Assembly: GCA_021463145.1 (NCBI GenBank)
Contig: JAJTWZ010000020.1
Span: forward strand, 1-64,000
Direction of reading: 5' to 3'
From: Blastocatellia bacterium
GTDB lineage: Bacteria > Acidobacteriota > Blastocatellia > UBA7656 > JADIYM01
DNA: 64,000 bases
Part shown: positions 30,281-40,156 of the stretch, piece by piece
How positions within the stretch are numbered: the first letter of the stretch is position 1
Layout of the letters: the number at the start of each line of letters is the position of its first letter
Notes under the pieces: model-generated
Databases searched by the model: none
Told to the model about the DNA's origin: nothing
Seen by the model: only the letters and a program-made list of their open reading frames with translations
Program-made: the position numbers and the translations under genes

Positions 30281-31657
30281 ATGAAATACACGATCTTGAT
30301 GCTGGTCATCGGCGTCTTTGGCCAGCCCGCCTTTGCGGGCTCGTCAGAAGGCGCTGACTCCTCGGCGCTCGCTTCGCTCGTTGCGAAGGCCGTCAACGCG
30401 GATCCGTCCGTGGCCGGTCCGGCGATCGACGCACTCCGCTCGCGCGGAACCGACGGCCTCGCGGCCCTGCTCGACGCGAATCGCGATTCCCTCGACGTCG
30501 TACGCAATGGCGGACCTGCGCCGGCGAACTGGGAGGTTCTTCGGACGGCTGTCGATCGCGTGGCCGGACAGCGCGATGCCTACGCCTCGCGACTGTTCTG
30601 GCATACCGGCCTCGATGCCGCGATCGCCGAGGCCCGCGCGAAAGGCAAGCCGGTCCTTTCTTTGCGCCTGCTGGGCCGCCTCGACGAGGAAATGAGTTGC
30701 GCGAACAGCCGCTTCTTCCGGACAGTGCTCTACGCGAACGCCGCAGTGAGCGCACGGATGGCGAACGGCTTCGTGCTGCACTGGTCGACCGAGCGGCCCG
30801 TTCCGCGGATCACGATCGACTACGGCGACGGACGGACGATCGAGACGACGATTACCGGAAACAGCGCGCACTACGTCCTCGACACGAATGGCCGTGTCGT
30901 CGACGTGATCCCGGGTCTCTACGGTCCCGATGCGTTCCTTCGCGAGCTCGACATCGCCGGCTCGCAGGCGGCTCGTGTCGGCACGTTCTCGAACGGTGAG
31001 TGGCGCGACGCGCAGATGGCGTACTGGCAGTCGCGTGCTGTCGCGGCCGAATCGGAATGGAACGCGCTCGCGGATCGAGCTGGAATGCTACCGGCCAGCC
31101 TCGAGGCTGAATCCGCCGTGGCGAGACCAGCGGCGAGGACGGGACCAACGCAGCGCCGATCGCACGTCGCGTCGAGGCCCGCGCCGGCTCCCGGCCCTCA
31201 GGACAACCAGGCCGCGCCGACCGCTACGGAAGCGGCGGTCCGGGTTGTCGGAAAGCGCGCCATCGAAAGGCCGATCGTGCGAGAGATCGACCTCGCGCCT
31301 TTGCCGGACGTGACTGCGGCATTCGACCGCACGGTCCGCGCGATCGTGCCGTTCGTCTACCAGGAGTGTCGACTCGACTCAGGCGGTGTCGCTCTCATGG
31401 CGCGAAAGGCCGGCGCAGATACCGACTTCGCGACCTTGCGGCTGAATTTCGAGAGGTCGGTCACCGAGGACACGATCCTGAACCGCTACCGGATTCATCC
31501 GATGATCCTCGGCGTGCTCATGACGAACCCGGACGCGTCCTTCGAAGCCATAAACCGTGTCGTGTACGACCAGGTGTTCCAGACGCCAGCCAGCGATCCG
31601 TGGCTGGGACTCAAACCCGACGGGGTCTATACGGCACTCGAGCCCGCATCCCACTGA
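30281..31657 (+). CDS. Secreted protein with a possible thioredoxin-like region lacking CxxC
   Basis: Signal peptide; HTGLDAAIAEARAKGKPVLSLRLLG ... YVLDTNGRVVDVIPGLYGPDAFLREL. Confidence 0.6.
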   Translation: MKYTILMLVIGVFGQPAFAGSSEGADSSALASLVAKAVNADPSVAGPAIDALRSRGTDGLAALLDANRDSLDVVRNGGPAPANWEVLRTAVDRVAGQRDAYASRLFWHTGLDAAIAEARAKGKPVLSLRLLGRLDEEMSCANSRFFRTVLYANAAVSARMANGFVLHWSTERPVPRITIDYGDGRTIETTITGNSAHYVLDTNGRVVDVIPGLYGPDAFLRELDIAGSQAARVGTFSNGEWRDAQMAYWQSRAVAAESEWNALADRAGMLPASLEAESAVARPAARTGPTQRRSHVASRPAPAPGPQDNQAAPTATEAAVRVVGKRAIERPIVREIDLAPLPDVTAAFDRTVRAIVPFVYQECRLDSGGVALMARKAGADTDFATLRLNFERSVTEDTILNRYRIHPMILGVLMTNPDASFEAINRVVYDQVFQTPASDPWLGLKPDGVYTALEPASH

Positions 31658-31861
31658 GCTAGCGGACGGGACTGCAGGAACGGCGGAGGAAGATCCGGAC
31701 TCACTTCCCTTCTTTGACCGATCGTCGCGCGAGTCAGTCCAATGAGAGTCGCGACAGTCCGCGAGCAGACTTCTTGACCACTTCAGCCCAAAATGCAGCC
31801 GGGCCGGCGTTCCCGAAAGAACGCCGGCCCGATTGCGACCGAACAGGCAGCTGCCGAATCC

Positions 31862-34800
31862 CTAGAAGTTGATTCGCGCCGCGAGCTGAATGACGCGCGA
31901 CTCGGCAGCACCCGTGTACTTGCCGAACGAGCTCTTCAGCGGATCGGGCCGCCCCGTGTTCGGGTCGAGCACGATGTTGCCGAGGTTCAGGTCGATCGCA
32001 TTGAACTGGGTATGGTTGAAGGCGTTGAAGGCCTCGAAACGAAGCTCGAGGTTCGACGTCTCGCCCCAGAGTCGCGTCTTCTTCGACACGATCAGGTCCC
32101 AGTTGTTGACACCGTTGTTGAGACGGTGCTCGTTGGCGGCATGCGTACCGCGCCGGAAGTCCGTCGCCAGCACGAAGCCGGAAGCCGGGTCGCCGAACGA
32201 GCGGAACGCGTCCACATTGAACGCGCGCGAGTCGTTCGCCCGAGGATCCAGCAGCACGAACGGAGCACCGTTGTCAGCGAAGCTGAAAACGCCGCCGCCC
32301 GTGCCAAGCGTGTCGAACAGGTTTCCAACCGTGAACGGAGTTCCCGACTGGAAAGTTGCGATCGCGCCAACGCCCCAGCCGTCAGCCAGCCGGTTCGTCA
32401 CGCCAGTGGTTCCCTTCCAGAACGGAAGCTCCCAGATGAAGTTCCCGACGAATCGATGCGGGGCATCGAACGAGGAAAGGCTGCGTCCGAAGCTGAGATC
32501 GATGATGTCGAGCGATCCGCGCTGCGAGTCCGCGTCGCTGATCGACTTCGACCAGGTATACGCGAGCTGGAACGTGAGGCCGTCCGCAAAGCGCCGCTGG
32601 AGCTGCGCCTGGAAGGCGTGATAGTCCGACGTTGCCGCCGAGCTGAGCTGCTGAATTCCGCCGCGAATGTCGTCGTTGTCGCGACGCGAGTTCGCGTTCG
32701 ACGCCGTCGGGACGGGAATCGCCCTCTGGGTCGGGAAGAAGGTTCCGAGCGCCGGATTGACCTCGACACGCGTATAGAGCTTTCGCCCGCGCGTTCCGAC
32801 GTAACTGACGGTAGCGACGTAGTTCTCGAGGAAGCCACGTTCCACCGTCAGGTTCCACTGGTAGGTGTACGGCGTACGGATGTTCGGATCGATCGGCTGG
32901 GCCGTATTCGTGATCGGAGCCGTGACGTACACGTTCTCCGTCGCGAACGGGTTGGGCAACGTGCCCTGGTCACCCCGGAAATTGGGGAACGGGTCCGGCG
33001 CGAACGGATCGGCCAGCGTACCGCTGCCCGGGAAGAAGAAAGCTCCAGTCGCATTGAAGCCAGGCGCGCTCAACTGCTGCAGCGCCGTGTCGCCAATGAT
33101 ATAGCCGTAGTAGACGCCGAGTCCGGCGCGGATGGCCGTCTCGCGATCGCCAAGGAGCTTGCGCCAGATTCCGTCTTCGGCGTAAGGCGCGTAGGCGAGA
33201 CCGACGCGGGGAGCGAAGTTGTTGAAGTCCTTCGCAACACCGCCGTCAGGAACGGTTCCGCCGAGCACGTTGTCCGGATCGCCAACGAAGACGATGCCGT
33301 TGGGCGGACGTCCACCAGGCCGGACACCGATGACAGCGCCGGTCTGAGGCTCGATCAGGCCGCCGTTGACGAGCAACTGCGACGTGGATCCAGGACGGTA
33401 GTACGACACGCGGTTGCGCTCGTCCGTGATCGGCGAGGTGTACTCGTAGCGAACGCCGAACGTGAGGGTCAGGTCGTCGCGCAGACGCCAGGAATCCTGA
33501 CCGAACAGCGCCACGTACTTCTGCTCGTAATCGCGCTCGCCGGCGTTGCCGGTCTGGAATGCGATCGGAGAGTTACCGATCAGAAGATCGGCGAAATCGT
33601 CACCGGTCGTGTTTCCACCGAAGCGGCCCGAGTAGGTGAAGATGCCCTGGTTGATGAACAGGAACGCCTGGTCCTGCAGGTACAGCGTGCCATCGAATCC
33701 GAACTTGAACCGATGGTCGCCCTTCGACCAACTCACCGACTCCTGAATCTGGAAGTTCTCGGGAATTCGGATCTGCGGTCCTTGAATCGTGTTGCCGAGG
33801 ACGAGGCCTCGATCGTTGAGCGTGATGCGCGGTGCGCCGGCAAGGTCTTCGTTGATGATGAAGTTGCCAGTGAACCCGATGTCGCGCGGCGAAACCTTGC
33901 TCGTGGGGAGTACCGCCGGGAAGTTGTTCCGGGAGTAGTTGACCGCGAAGCTGTTTACGAGCGTCGGAGTGATCGTCCAGGTGTGGCGGATGATGTGGTT
34001 CTGGGTCGTCGCCTTATCGGTCGATCCGAAGCCCGGTACCGACGAGCCGCCAAACGCAAAAGCGCTGATGCCAGCCTGATCGAAGTAGTTGAAGGTGTAG
34101 TTGATCGTCTGGTTCTGGGTGAGGTAGTGGTCGAACCTCATCGTCCACTGATCGTAGTTGGTGATGTTGTCGCCACCCACGGTCGCGCGGCCGGTGGCAT
34201 CGCCAACCGGGAGGAACTGCGTGTAGTAGCCAGCGATCGGGGAAAACCGGTCGAGCGGAATCCGGTTGCCCGGGAACGGATCGCCGGTGGCCGGGTCGCG
34301 AATCACACGGCCGAGGCCGCTGAAGTCGCCGAGTCTCTCGGCCGCCAGCGGCAGACCGGAGAGAGTGGCGGTCGCACCGACCTTCTGGCGACGTCCCTCG
34401 TAGTCGACGAAGAAGAAAGTCTTCTCGCGACCGTCGTAGAGCTTTGGAATCCAGATAGGACCGCCGAGGTTTCCGCCGAACTCCTTGCGCTCGAACGGTC
34501 GGCGGAAATCCCCATCCGCATTCTTGATCGTGATCGGGTTCGTCGTGGCCTTGTCGAAGTATCGCGCGGCCGAGAGGACCGTCGGGCGCCAGAATATGCG
34601 CGCATTGCCGTGGTACTCGCTCGTTCCACTGCGCGTAACGACGTTCACGATTGCGCCGGAATTTCGTCCAAACTCGGCGTCGTAGTTCGACGTGAGAAGA
34701 CGGAACTCCTGAACGGCATCAGGACGCGGCTGGAAGCCGACCGTGCCGCCCGTGGCGACTTCGTTGTTGTTGGCGCCGTCGAGCTGGATGTTGTTCTCGA

Positions 34801-35395
34801 CCGGGCGGGCGCCGTTGACGCTGAAGCCCGTGCCGCTGCCGAATCCACCTCCAGACGGGGTAACGCCGGGCTGCAGAGTCGCGAGTTGGAGAACGTTGCG
34901 TCCATTGAGCGGGAGGCCCTGAACGCGCTTGCGATCGACGGTAGTGCCGAGCGTAGACGACTCTTTCTCAATGAGCTCGGTCGCCGCCGTGATCTCGACC
35001 GTTTCGGTCGATCCCGAGACGTTCATCGTCGCGTCGAGCCGCACGTTGCGGTTGGGCTCGACCTTCAGATCGAGGAGTCGCGTCTCGGCGAAGCCGGTGG
35101 CCGTGATGACGATGTTGTAGTTGTCCGGGTCGACTTCGAGGAAAGTAAAACTGCCGTCTTCTCCCGTCTGCAGCGTCTTGAGGATCTTCCCGGAGGAGAC
35201 GCTTTCGATCTGGACGGTGGCTCCGGCTACAACGGCTCCATTCGGGTCCGTTACGGTACCGCTGATGGTGCCGCGGACGCCCTGAGCAAAAACGGCGACG
35301 TTCGCAACTATCAGGCAGACCAGAGCGAACGTGAAGTGCGCAAGAAACGCGCTTCGACGGCCGGCCGGTCCGCGGTGAACAGGATTGAGTCTCAA
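31862..35395 (-). CDS. TonB-dependent receptor with N-terminal carboxypeptidase-regulatory-like domain (Oar-like)
   Basis: GTISGTVTDPNGAVVAGATVQIESVSSG; plug domain and long beta-barrel; reads as a TTG start with upstream GGGAGG. Confidence 0.9.
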   Translation of the reverse strand: MRLNPVHRGPAGRRSAFLAHFTFALVCLIVANVAVFAQGVRGTISGTVTDPNGAVVAGATVQIESVSSGKILKTLQTGEDGSFTFLEVDPDNYNIVITATGFAETRLLDLKVEPNRNVRLDATMNVSGSTETVEITAATELIEKESSTLGTTVDRKRVQGLPLNGRNVLQLATLQPGVTPSGGGFGSGTGFSVNGARPVENNIQLDGANNNEVATGGTVGFQPRPDAVQEFRLLTSNYDAEFGRNSGAIVNVVTRSGTSEYHGNARIFWRPTVLSAARYFDKATTNPITIKNADGDFRRPFERKEFGGNLGGPIWIPKLYDGREKTFFFVDYEGRRQKVGATATLSGLPLAAERLGDFSGLGRVIRDPATGDPFPGNRIPLDRFSPIAGYYTQFLPVGDATGRATVGGDNITNYDQWTMRFDHYLTQNQTINYTFNYFDQAGISAFAFGGSSVPGFGSTDKATTQNHIIRHTWTITPTLVNSFAVNYSRNNFPAVLPTSKVSPRDIGFTGNFIINEDLAGAPRITLNDRGLVLGNTIQGPQIRIPENFQIQESVSWSKGDHRFKFGFDGTLYLQDQAFLFINQGIFTYSGRFGGNTTGDDFADLLIGNSPIAFQTGNAGERDYEQKYVALFGQDSWRLRDDLTLTFGVRYEYTSPITDERNRVSYYRPGSTSQLLVNGGLIEPQTGAVIGVRPGGRPPNGIVFVGDPDNVLGGTVPDGGVAKDFNNFAPRVGLAYAPYAEDGIWRKLLGDRETAIRAGLGVYYGYIIGDTALQQLSAPGFNATGAFFFPGSGTLADPFAPDPFPNFRGDQGTLPNPFATENVYVTAPITNTAQPIDPNIRTPYTYQWNLTVERGFLENYVATVSYVGTRGRKLYTRVEVNPALGTFFPTQRAIPVPTASNANSRRDNDDIRGGIQQLSSAATSDYHAFQAQLQRRFADGLTFQLAYTWSKSISDADSQRGSLDIIDLSFGRSLSSFDAPHRFVGNFIWELPFWKGTTGVTNRLADGWGVGAIATFQSGTPFTVGNLFDTLGTGGGVFSFADNGAPFVLLDPRANDSRAFNVDAFRSFGDPASGFVLATDFRRGTHAANEHRLNNGVNNWDLIVSKKTRLWGETSNLELRFEAFNAFNHTQFNAIDLNLGNIVLDPNTGRPDPLKSSFGKYTGAAESRVIQLAARINF

Positions 35396-35519
35396 AATGA
35401 GGTCCTCCCTTTGGTTTTGTGAGCCAGGCGGTAAGCCAAGCCTCGGTCAGACCCGAAGAGCGGGTGCAGACGGAATCGAGCAACTTGCGTTCCACGTTGA
35501 AGGCACTCCGGCACCATCC

Positions 35520-35545
35520 AAAATCGGCGATTTCTCGCCGATTTT
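35520..35545. promoter_or_regulatory. Perfect 11-bp inverted repeat AAAATCGGCGA-TTTC-TCGCCGATTTT upstream of the TonB receptor gene
   Basis: Direct reading of palindrome; 125 bp 5' of the receptor start. Confidence 0.6.
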
Positions 35546-35770
35546 CGACAGGCCGGTCAGGAAAATGATCGGAAATGTGGAAAGCTCTCCGAGAATATGG
35601 TCATGAGGGCGGATTCGTCCAGTCCGGTCCGTGCCGGCGGATTCTGGAAGGCCGGGCCCATTGCCTGTCGGACGCCATTAGAGTTTTACTAGATCGCATT
35701 AAGGATCTTGCCGCCTGGGCAGAGTTAAGATAAGGCCACTGAGACTCTGTTCTCGGGAAAGGAGCCCCAC

Positions 35771-36490
35771 ATGTACAAGCGCTCAATCGTTGCTTTCCTC
35801 GTCGGTGTGTTTGTCCTCTCCGCAGGCATCGAAGGCCGCGCCGACGTGATCTTCGACACCAGGATCCGAGCGATGACGCACTATGTCGGCCACGTCCTCG
35901 CTCCCGACGGCGCGGACACCGGAGCGTTCGTCGCGATCGCGGTCGGACCCAGTCCGATCAAGGGCAGCCTCGAGATCGCCGGCTACGTCTGCGATGGGAC
36001 GCCGATGGGTCAGTTCCAGTACTACCGGGGACTCGTCCCTAACGATGGCGGCGGCGCCCTGCTTTCGCTCAGCGCCGAGACGACGCTCTCGGTGCGCGTG
36101 GACAAGAAGACGGCGACCGGCACGATCGCCATTTCGGATGGAACGAGCAACACGTTCACTGCCTCCAGGATGACCAACGGCGGGGGCTTCTATACGGTGA
36201 CCCTCATGCCGGACGGTCAGATTTTCGGCGACCAGTTCCGGTCCCGGAGCCGTATTCGAGGACGGGTAGCGAGCAACGGATCCGTGACGACTATCGTTGG
36301 AGAGTTCATACGGATTGGCGGTCCGGTGCTGGCGTTCGACGGACTCCTCGATATCGTTGGAGAGCCCGGTGACTACCGGTTGATCGTGTCCGATGACGGA
36401 AACATCATCGGAGCAAGTCATCGGCCGTACATAGAACAGGACAGCGCCGCGCCCGGGACGACACTCCGAGGCCAGTTCACGGTGCGGTAA
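35771..36490 (+). CDS. Secreted protein of unknown function
   Basis: Signal peptide MYKRSIVAFLVGVFVLSAGIEGRA; strong RBS GAAAGGAG. Confidence 0.65.
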   Translation: MYKRSIVAFLVGVFVLSAGIEGRADVIFDTRIRAMTHYVGHVLAPDGADTGAFVAIAVGPSPIKGSLEIAGYVCDGTPMGQFQYYRGLVPNDGGGALLSLSAETTLSVRVDKKTATGTIAISDGTSNTFTASRMTNGGGFYTVTLMPDGQIFGDQFRSRSRIRGRVASNGSVTTIVGEFIRIGGPVLAFDGLLDIVGEPGDYRLIVSDDGNIIGASHRPYIEQDSAAPGTTLRGQFTVR

Positions 36491-36616
36491 GTGTCTCGCA
36501 TTGAAGCACGGAGGGGCGCTGACGCGTACCCTCCGCCCGATTCATTGCCGGGGGTACGCCGCAGGCCAATGGGGTAATGATTCACTGGCCTCTCCGCACC
36601 TCTTCCGATCCTCTTA

Positions 36617-36693
36617 ATCGGAAGGACGGCATCGGGTCGACAAGGACGGCACTGGATCGGAAGGACGGCTCCGGATCGGAAGGATCACTCCGG
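36617..36693. repeat. Four degenerate 19-20-bp tandem units (ATCGGAAGGACGGCTCCGG-like)
   Basis: Direct reading of units at 36617, 36636, 36656 and 36675. Confidence 0.7.
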
Positions 36694-36881
36694 ATAGGCA
36701 TGACCGCGAAGCGGTCCCACCGACCCAGCGGATCGGACCGACCGCGGAGCCGTCGCACCGTCGTTAACGCGGTAAGCGCGGAGGAATCGCGTCCTTTGGG
36801 AACCTGTGCGACCGCTCCGCGGTCGGCGCGTTGGGGTTGGGGTGTCCGCGGGTCGCGCAGTGGCTCGTTGCACTCGCCGCG

Positions 36882-37140
36882 CGCGACCCACGGCTATTTT
36901 ATCGACCGCTCCGCGGTCGCTGACTCGCCCTCGCGCGACCCACGGCTATTTTATCGACCGCTCCGCGGTCGCTGACTCGCCTGCGCGCGACCCACGGCTA
37001 TTTTGTCGGCCGCTCCGCGGTCGCGGACTCGCCCTCGCGCGACCCACGGCTATTTTTTCGGCCGCCCCGCGGTCGCGGACTCGCCGCGCGCGACCCACGG
37101 CCATTTTATCGACCTCTCCGCGGTCGCGGACTCGCCCTCG
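36882..37140. repeat. Five tandem 51-52-bp units CGCGACCCACGGCTATTTTATCGACCGCTCCGCGGTCGCTGACTCGCCCTCG
   Basis: Units at 36882, 36934, 36986, 37038 and 37089, each containing the hairpin GACCGC-TCC-GCGGTC or a variant. Confidence 0.93.
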
Positions 37141-37320
37141 CGCAATTCCCGGCTGACACGAAGCACGGCCGTGCGTGTACGCCCACCCTCCGCCCATTCA
37201 ATTGCCGTGGGTTCGCAGCTGAGGTGTGGGGAACTGCTTCCTTTCGCCGTTGCGCCCGATCGCACCGTTTTTCCCACGCCGCCGCTTGACGCTGGCGCGT
37301 GCGCGCTTCGATCCTTTCGC

Positions 37321-37911
37321 GTGCAGTCCTTCAGCTCACTACTTTCGGAGGTGCGCGCGTGCACCATCTGCGCCGGGCATATTCCCCACAATCCCCGACC
37401 CGTCGTCCAGGCGCATCGCTCGGCCCTCATCCTTGTTGCGGGCCAGGCGCCCGGCCGCCGCGTTCACGATTCGGGAATTCCGTTCAACGATCCGAGCGGC
37501 GACCGGCTGCGCACCTGGCTCGGACTGTCGCGAGACGAGTTCTACGACCCGCGAAAGATAGCGCTGCTTCCAATGGGCTTCTGCTACCCGGGCAAGGGAC
37601 CGGGCGGCGACTTGCCCCCTCGTCCCGAGTGTGCGGCTGCCTGGCGCGCCCCATTGCTCGCCCAGCTAACGAACGTCGAGTTGACTCTCGCCATCGGGCA
37701 GTACGCTTTGCGGTACCACCTCCCGGATGCGCGTGGATCTCTCACGGAGATCGTCCGCAACTGGCGCGACTTCGGCCCTCGCATCATGCCGCTGCCGCAT
37801 CCGAGCCCTCGCAACCTGATGTGGTTGCGCCGCAACCCGTGGTTCGAGGAAGAGGTCGTGCCTGAACTGCGACATCGAGTCGCTGCAATTCTCCGGTTGC
37901 ATCGACGCTGA
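37321..37911 (+). CDS. Uracil-DNA glycosylase-superfamily protein
   Basis: ILVAGQAPGRRVHDSGIPFNDPSGDRLRTWLGL; FCYPG; LPHPSPRN; GTG start at 37321 preferred because the upstream ORF extension is repeat sequence. Confidence 0.75.
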   Translation: MQSFSSLLSEVRACTICAGHIPHNPRPVVQAHRSALILVAGQAPGRRVHDSGIPFNDPSGDRLRTWLGLSRDEFYDPRKIALLPMGFCYPGKGPGGDLPPRPECAAAWRAPLLAQLTNVELTLAIGQYALRYHLPDARGSLTEIVRNWRDFGPRIMPLPHPSPRNLMWLRRNPWFEEEVVPELRHRVAAILRLHRR

Positions 37912-37954
37912 CTGTCTCGCGACTGCGCATATCGCGCTTACCGGCCGGTCCGCT

Positions 37955-38401
37955 TCAGCGATTGCGTGGAGCGGCCGGTTCGGCTACGAATGGCCGGATC
38001 GCCTCGACGAGTGGCGGCGGGATCGGGACGGGACGCATCGACTCGCGGTCGGTAGCAACCATCACGACGTGCCCGGTAGCCGTTACCGTCGACTTGCCGT
38101 CCGCAAACTTCGACGTAGAGAAATCGAGCTGCAATGACGTACGGCCGACGCGTCCTATCCACGACTCGACGTCGAGCAGATCGTCGAGAAGCGCCGGATG
38201 GTGGAACTCGAAGTGAAGCAGCTTGCGGGGAAGCCAGATGTCGAGGTCGTCGAACATGGTCGAATACGGGTAGCCGACCGAGCGGAACAGCTCGGTTTCG
38301 GCTATCTCGAAGAACCGGACGTACGACCCGTAACAGATGATCCCCGCCTTGTCGACGTCACTCCACCGGACGAACTCGCGACTGCGATAGCGCTCAGACA
38401 T
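37955..38401 (-). CDS. Acyl-CoA thioesterase (hot-dog fold, 4-HBT-like)
   Basis: REFVRWSDVDKAGIICYGSYVRFFEIAETELFR. Confidence 0.85.
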   Translation of the reverse strand: MSERYRSREFVRWSDVDKAGIICYGSYVRFFEIAETELFRSVGYPYSTMFDDLDIWLPRKLLHFEFHHPALLDDLLDVESWIGRVGRTSLQLDFSTSKFADGKSTVTATGHVVMVATDRESMRPVPIPPPLVEAIRPFVAEPAAPRNR

Positions 38402-38565
38402 GCCGACACTCTAGCAAACTCGGGATGGGGCAGGGCTACGCACTCCATTGATCTGAAAATCGAGGACGGATCCGGCCGCGGCAATACCGCACCTTCGTAA
38501 CCGTCGGATTGGCTCAATCCGTCAATCTGTGGTCTTCCGCCGAACAAGTCCGGGGGCTTCCCGGC

Positions 38566-40011
38566 TCAACCCCGTACCCGTTCGAGGATCTCGGCAAACA
38601 GGTGCTCGTACTGCAGCGCCGAACGCTCCCACGAGAAGTCGTCTCTCATCCCGTTCCGCCGAAGGTCCCCCCAGAGTTCCTGGTTCTGCCAGGTAAGCAG
38701 GCTTTCGTAGAGCGTCTCCATCAGCCGATCCTCGCGGTACTCATAGAACTTGAACCCGTTCCCGAGCCTCGAGGCCCGGTCGAAGTGCGTGATCGTGTCG
38801 TCGAGACCGCCAGTTGCCCGCACGATCGGCACCGTCCCGTAGCGGAGGCTGTAGATCTGGTTCAACCCGCACGGCTCGAACCGGCTCGGCATGAGAAATG
38901 CGTCGGCGCCGGCCTCGATGACATGCGCGAGCGGATCGTTGTACCCGCGGTAGGTGCCCACGCGTGTCGGGTACGTGTCGCGCATCGCCTGGAACATGTC
39001 TTCGTACTGGCGCGACCCCGACCCGAGCTGGATGAAGTATGCACCGCCTTCGATCAGCCGCGTCGCGGTTGCGGCGACGAGGTCGATGCCTTTCTGGTCG
39101 GACAGCCGCGACACCATGCCGTATATCGGCCGGTCGAGTTCCCAAGGCAAGCCGAACCGGGAGAGCAGGTCCATCTTGCACGTTCGCTTGCCTTCCATGT
39201 CGTCGACCGAGAACGGCGCGGCAATATGCTTGTCGTGCCGCGGATCCCAGTCGTCATAGTCGACGCCATTCAGGATGCCGACGAGGTCCTTCGCACGCGC
39301 CCGAAGGAGTCCGTCCATCTTGAAGCCGAACTCCGGCGTCTGGATCTCCTCCGCATATTTCCGGCTCACCGTCGAGATCATGTCCGACGCGAGCAGGCCG
39401 GCCTTGAGCATGCTTGCCGTTCCGTTGAACTCGAAGCCGCCGTCCGTGCGATACGTAGCCGGCGAGAAGCCGAACCTGGGGACGTCGCGCGGATCGAAGA
39501 GTCCCTGGAACGCCAGGTTGTGGATCGTCAGGAGCGTGCCCGCTCCTTGCCAGTAAGGGTCGTCGCCGTAGGTCACCTCGATGTGAGCCGGCACGAGGCC
39601 CGTCATCCAGTCGTTGCATTGGACGATGTCGGGCGCCGGTCCGAGCACGCGCATCGTCTCGACCGCCGCGCGGCAGAAGTACGCAAAGCGCTCGCCGTCG
39701 TCATACTCGCCGTATGGCGACTTCTTGCCGCGCATGAAGTACTGCGGCGCATCGATGAAGAACGTCGGAATGCCTGTCGACTCGTCGAAGTAGACGTCGG
39801 ACCATTGGTCGCGATAGTCGAACGGCACCTGGACGCCGAAGCCCGCAGGCCATGCCCGCTCCAGAATCTGCTTCGCATCGTAGCGCGGCATAATCAGCGC
39901 TACGTCGTGGCCGCGCTTCTGCAGAGCCTTCGGCAACGCCGCAGCCACGTCGGCAAGACCACCGGTCTTCACCCAGGGATTGGCTTCGGAAGCTACGAAA
40001 ACTATTCGCAC
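38566..40011 (-). CDS. glgA: Glycogen synthase (GT5)
   Basis: MRIVFVASEANPWVKTGGLADVAAALPKAL; SRFEPCGLNQIYSLRYGTVPIVRATGGLDDTI. Confidence 0.95.
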   Translation of the reverse strand: MRIVFVASEANPWVKTGGLADVAAALPKALQKRGHDVALIMPRYDAKQILERAWPAGFGVQVPFDYRDQWSDVYFDESTGIPTFFIDAPQYFMRGKKSPYGEYDDGERFAYFCRAAVETMRVLGPAPDIVQCNDWMTGLVPAHIEVTYGDDPYWQGAGTLLTIHNLAFQGLFDPRDVPRFGFSPATYRTDGGFEFNGTASMLKAGLLASDMISTVSRKYAEEIQTPEFGFKMDGLLRARAKDLVGILNGVDYDDWDPRHDKHIAAPFSVDDMEGKRTCKMDLLSRFGLPWELDRPIYGMVSRLSDQKGIDLVAATATRLIEGGAYFIQLGSGSRQYEDMFQAMRDTYPTRVGTYRGYNDPLAHVIEAGADAFLMPSRFEPCGLNQIYSLRYGTVPIVRATGGLDDTITHFDRASRLGNGFKFYEYREDRLMETLYESLLTWQNQELWGDLRRNGMRDDFSWERSALQYEHLFAEILERVRG

Positions 40012-40034
40012 GGGGCGCTCCGGGGAGAAGAGCT

Positions 40035-40146
40035 GACAGGATTACAGGATTATCTGGATTTACAGGATTCCATTTGGGTTGAGAAGTCGGCATTCGAGCC
40101 AACCAAAGAGAATCCTGTTAATCATGAAAATCCTGTTAATCCTGTC
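40035..40146. repeat. Long imperfect inverted repeat GACAGGATTACAGGATTATC ... AATCCTGTTAATCCTGTC between rho and glgA
   Basis: The two ends are approximately reverse complementary; related sequence at 48638-48756. Confidence 0.75.
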
Positions 40147-40156
40147 CACTCTCTCT

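Noticed and set aside
31793-35422. 1209-aa + strand ORF
   Set aside because: Antisense to the well-supported TonB receptor; Arg/Glu-rich composition typical of a mirror frame in high-GC DNA
36882-37140. Possible CRISPR array
   Set aside because: Units are contiguous 51-52-bp tandem copies with no unique spacers and no cas genes nearby
36577-37156. Repeat-peptide ORFs (RATHGYFIDRSAVADSP / RDPRLFYRPLRGRG)
   Set aside because: Translations of the 52-bp intergenic repeat in several frames; no RBS or conserved domain
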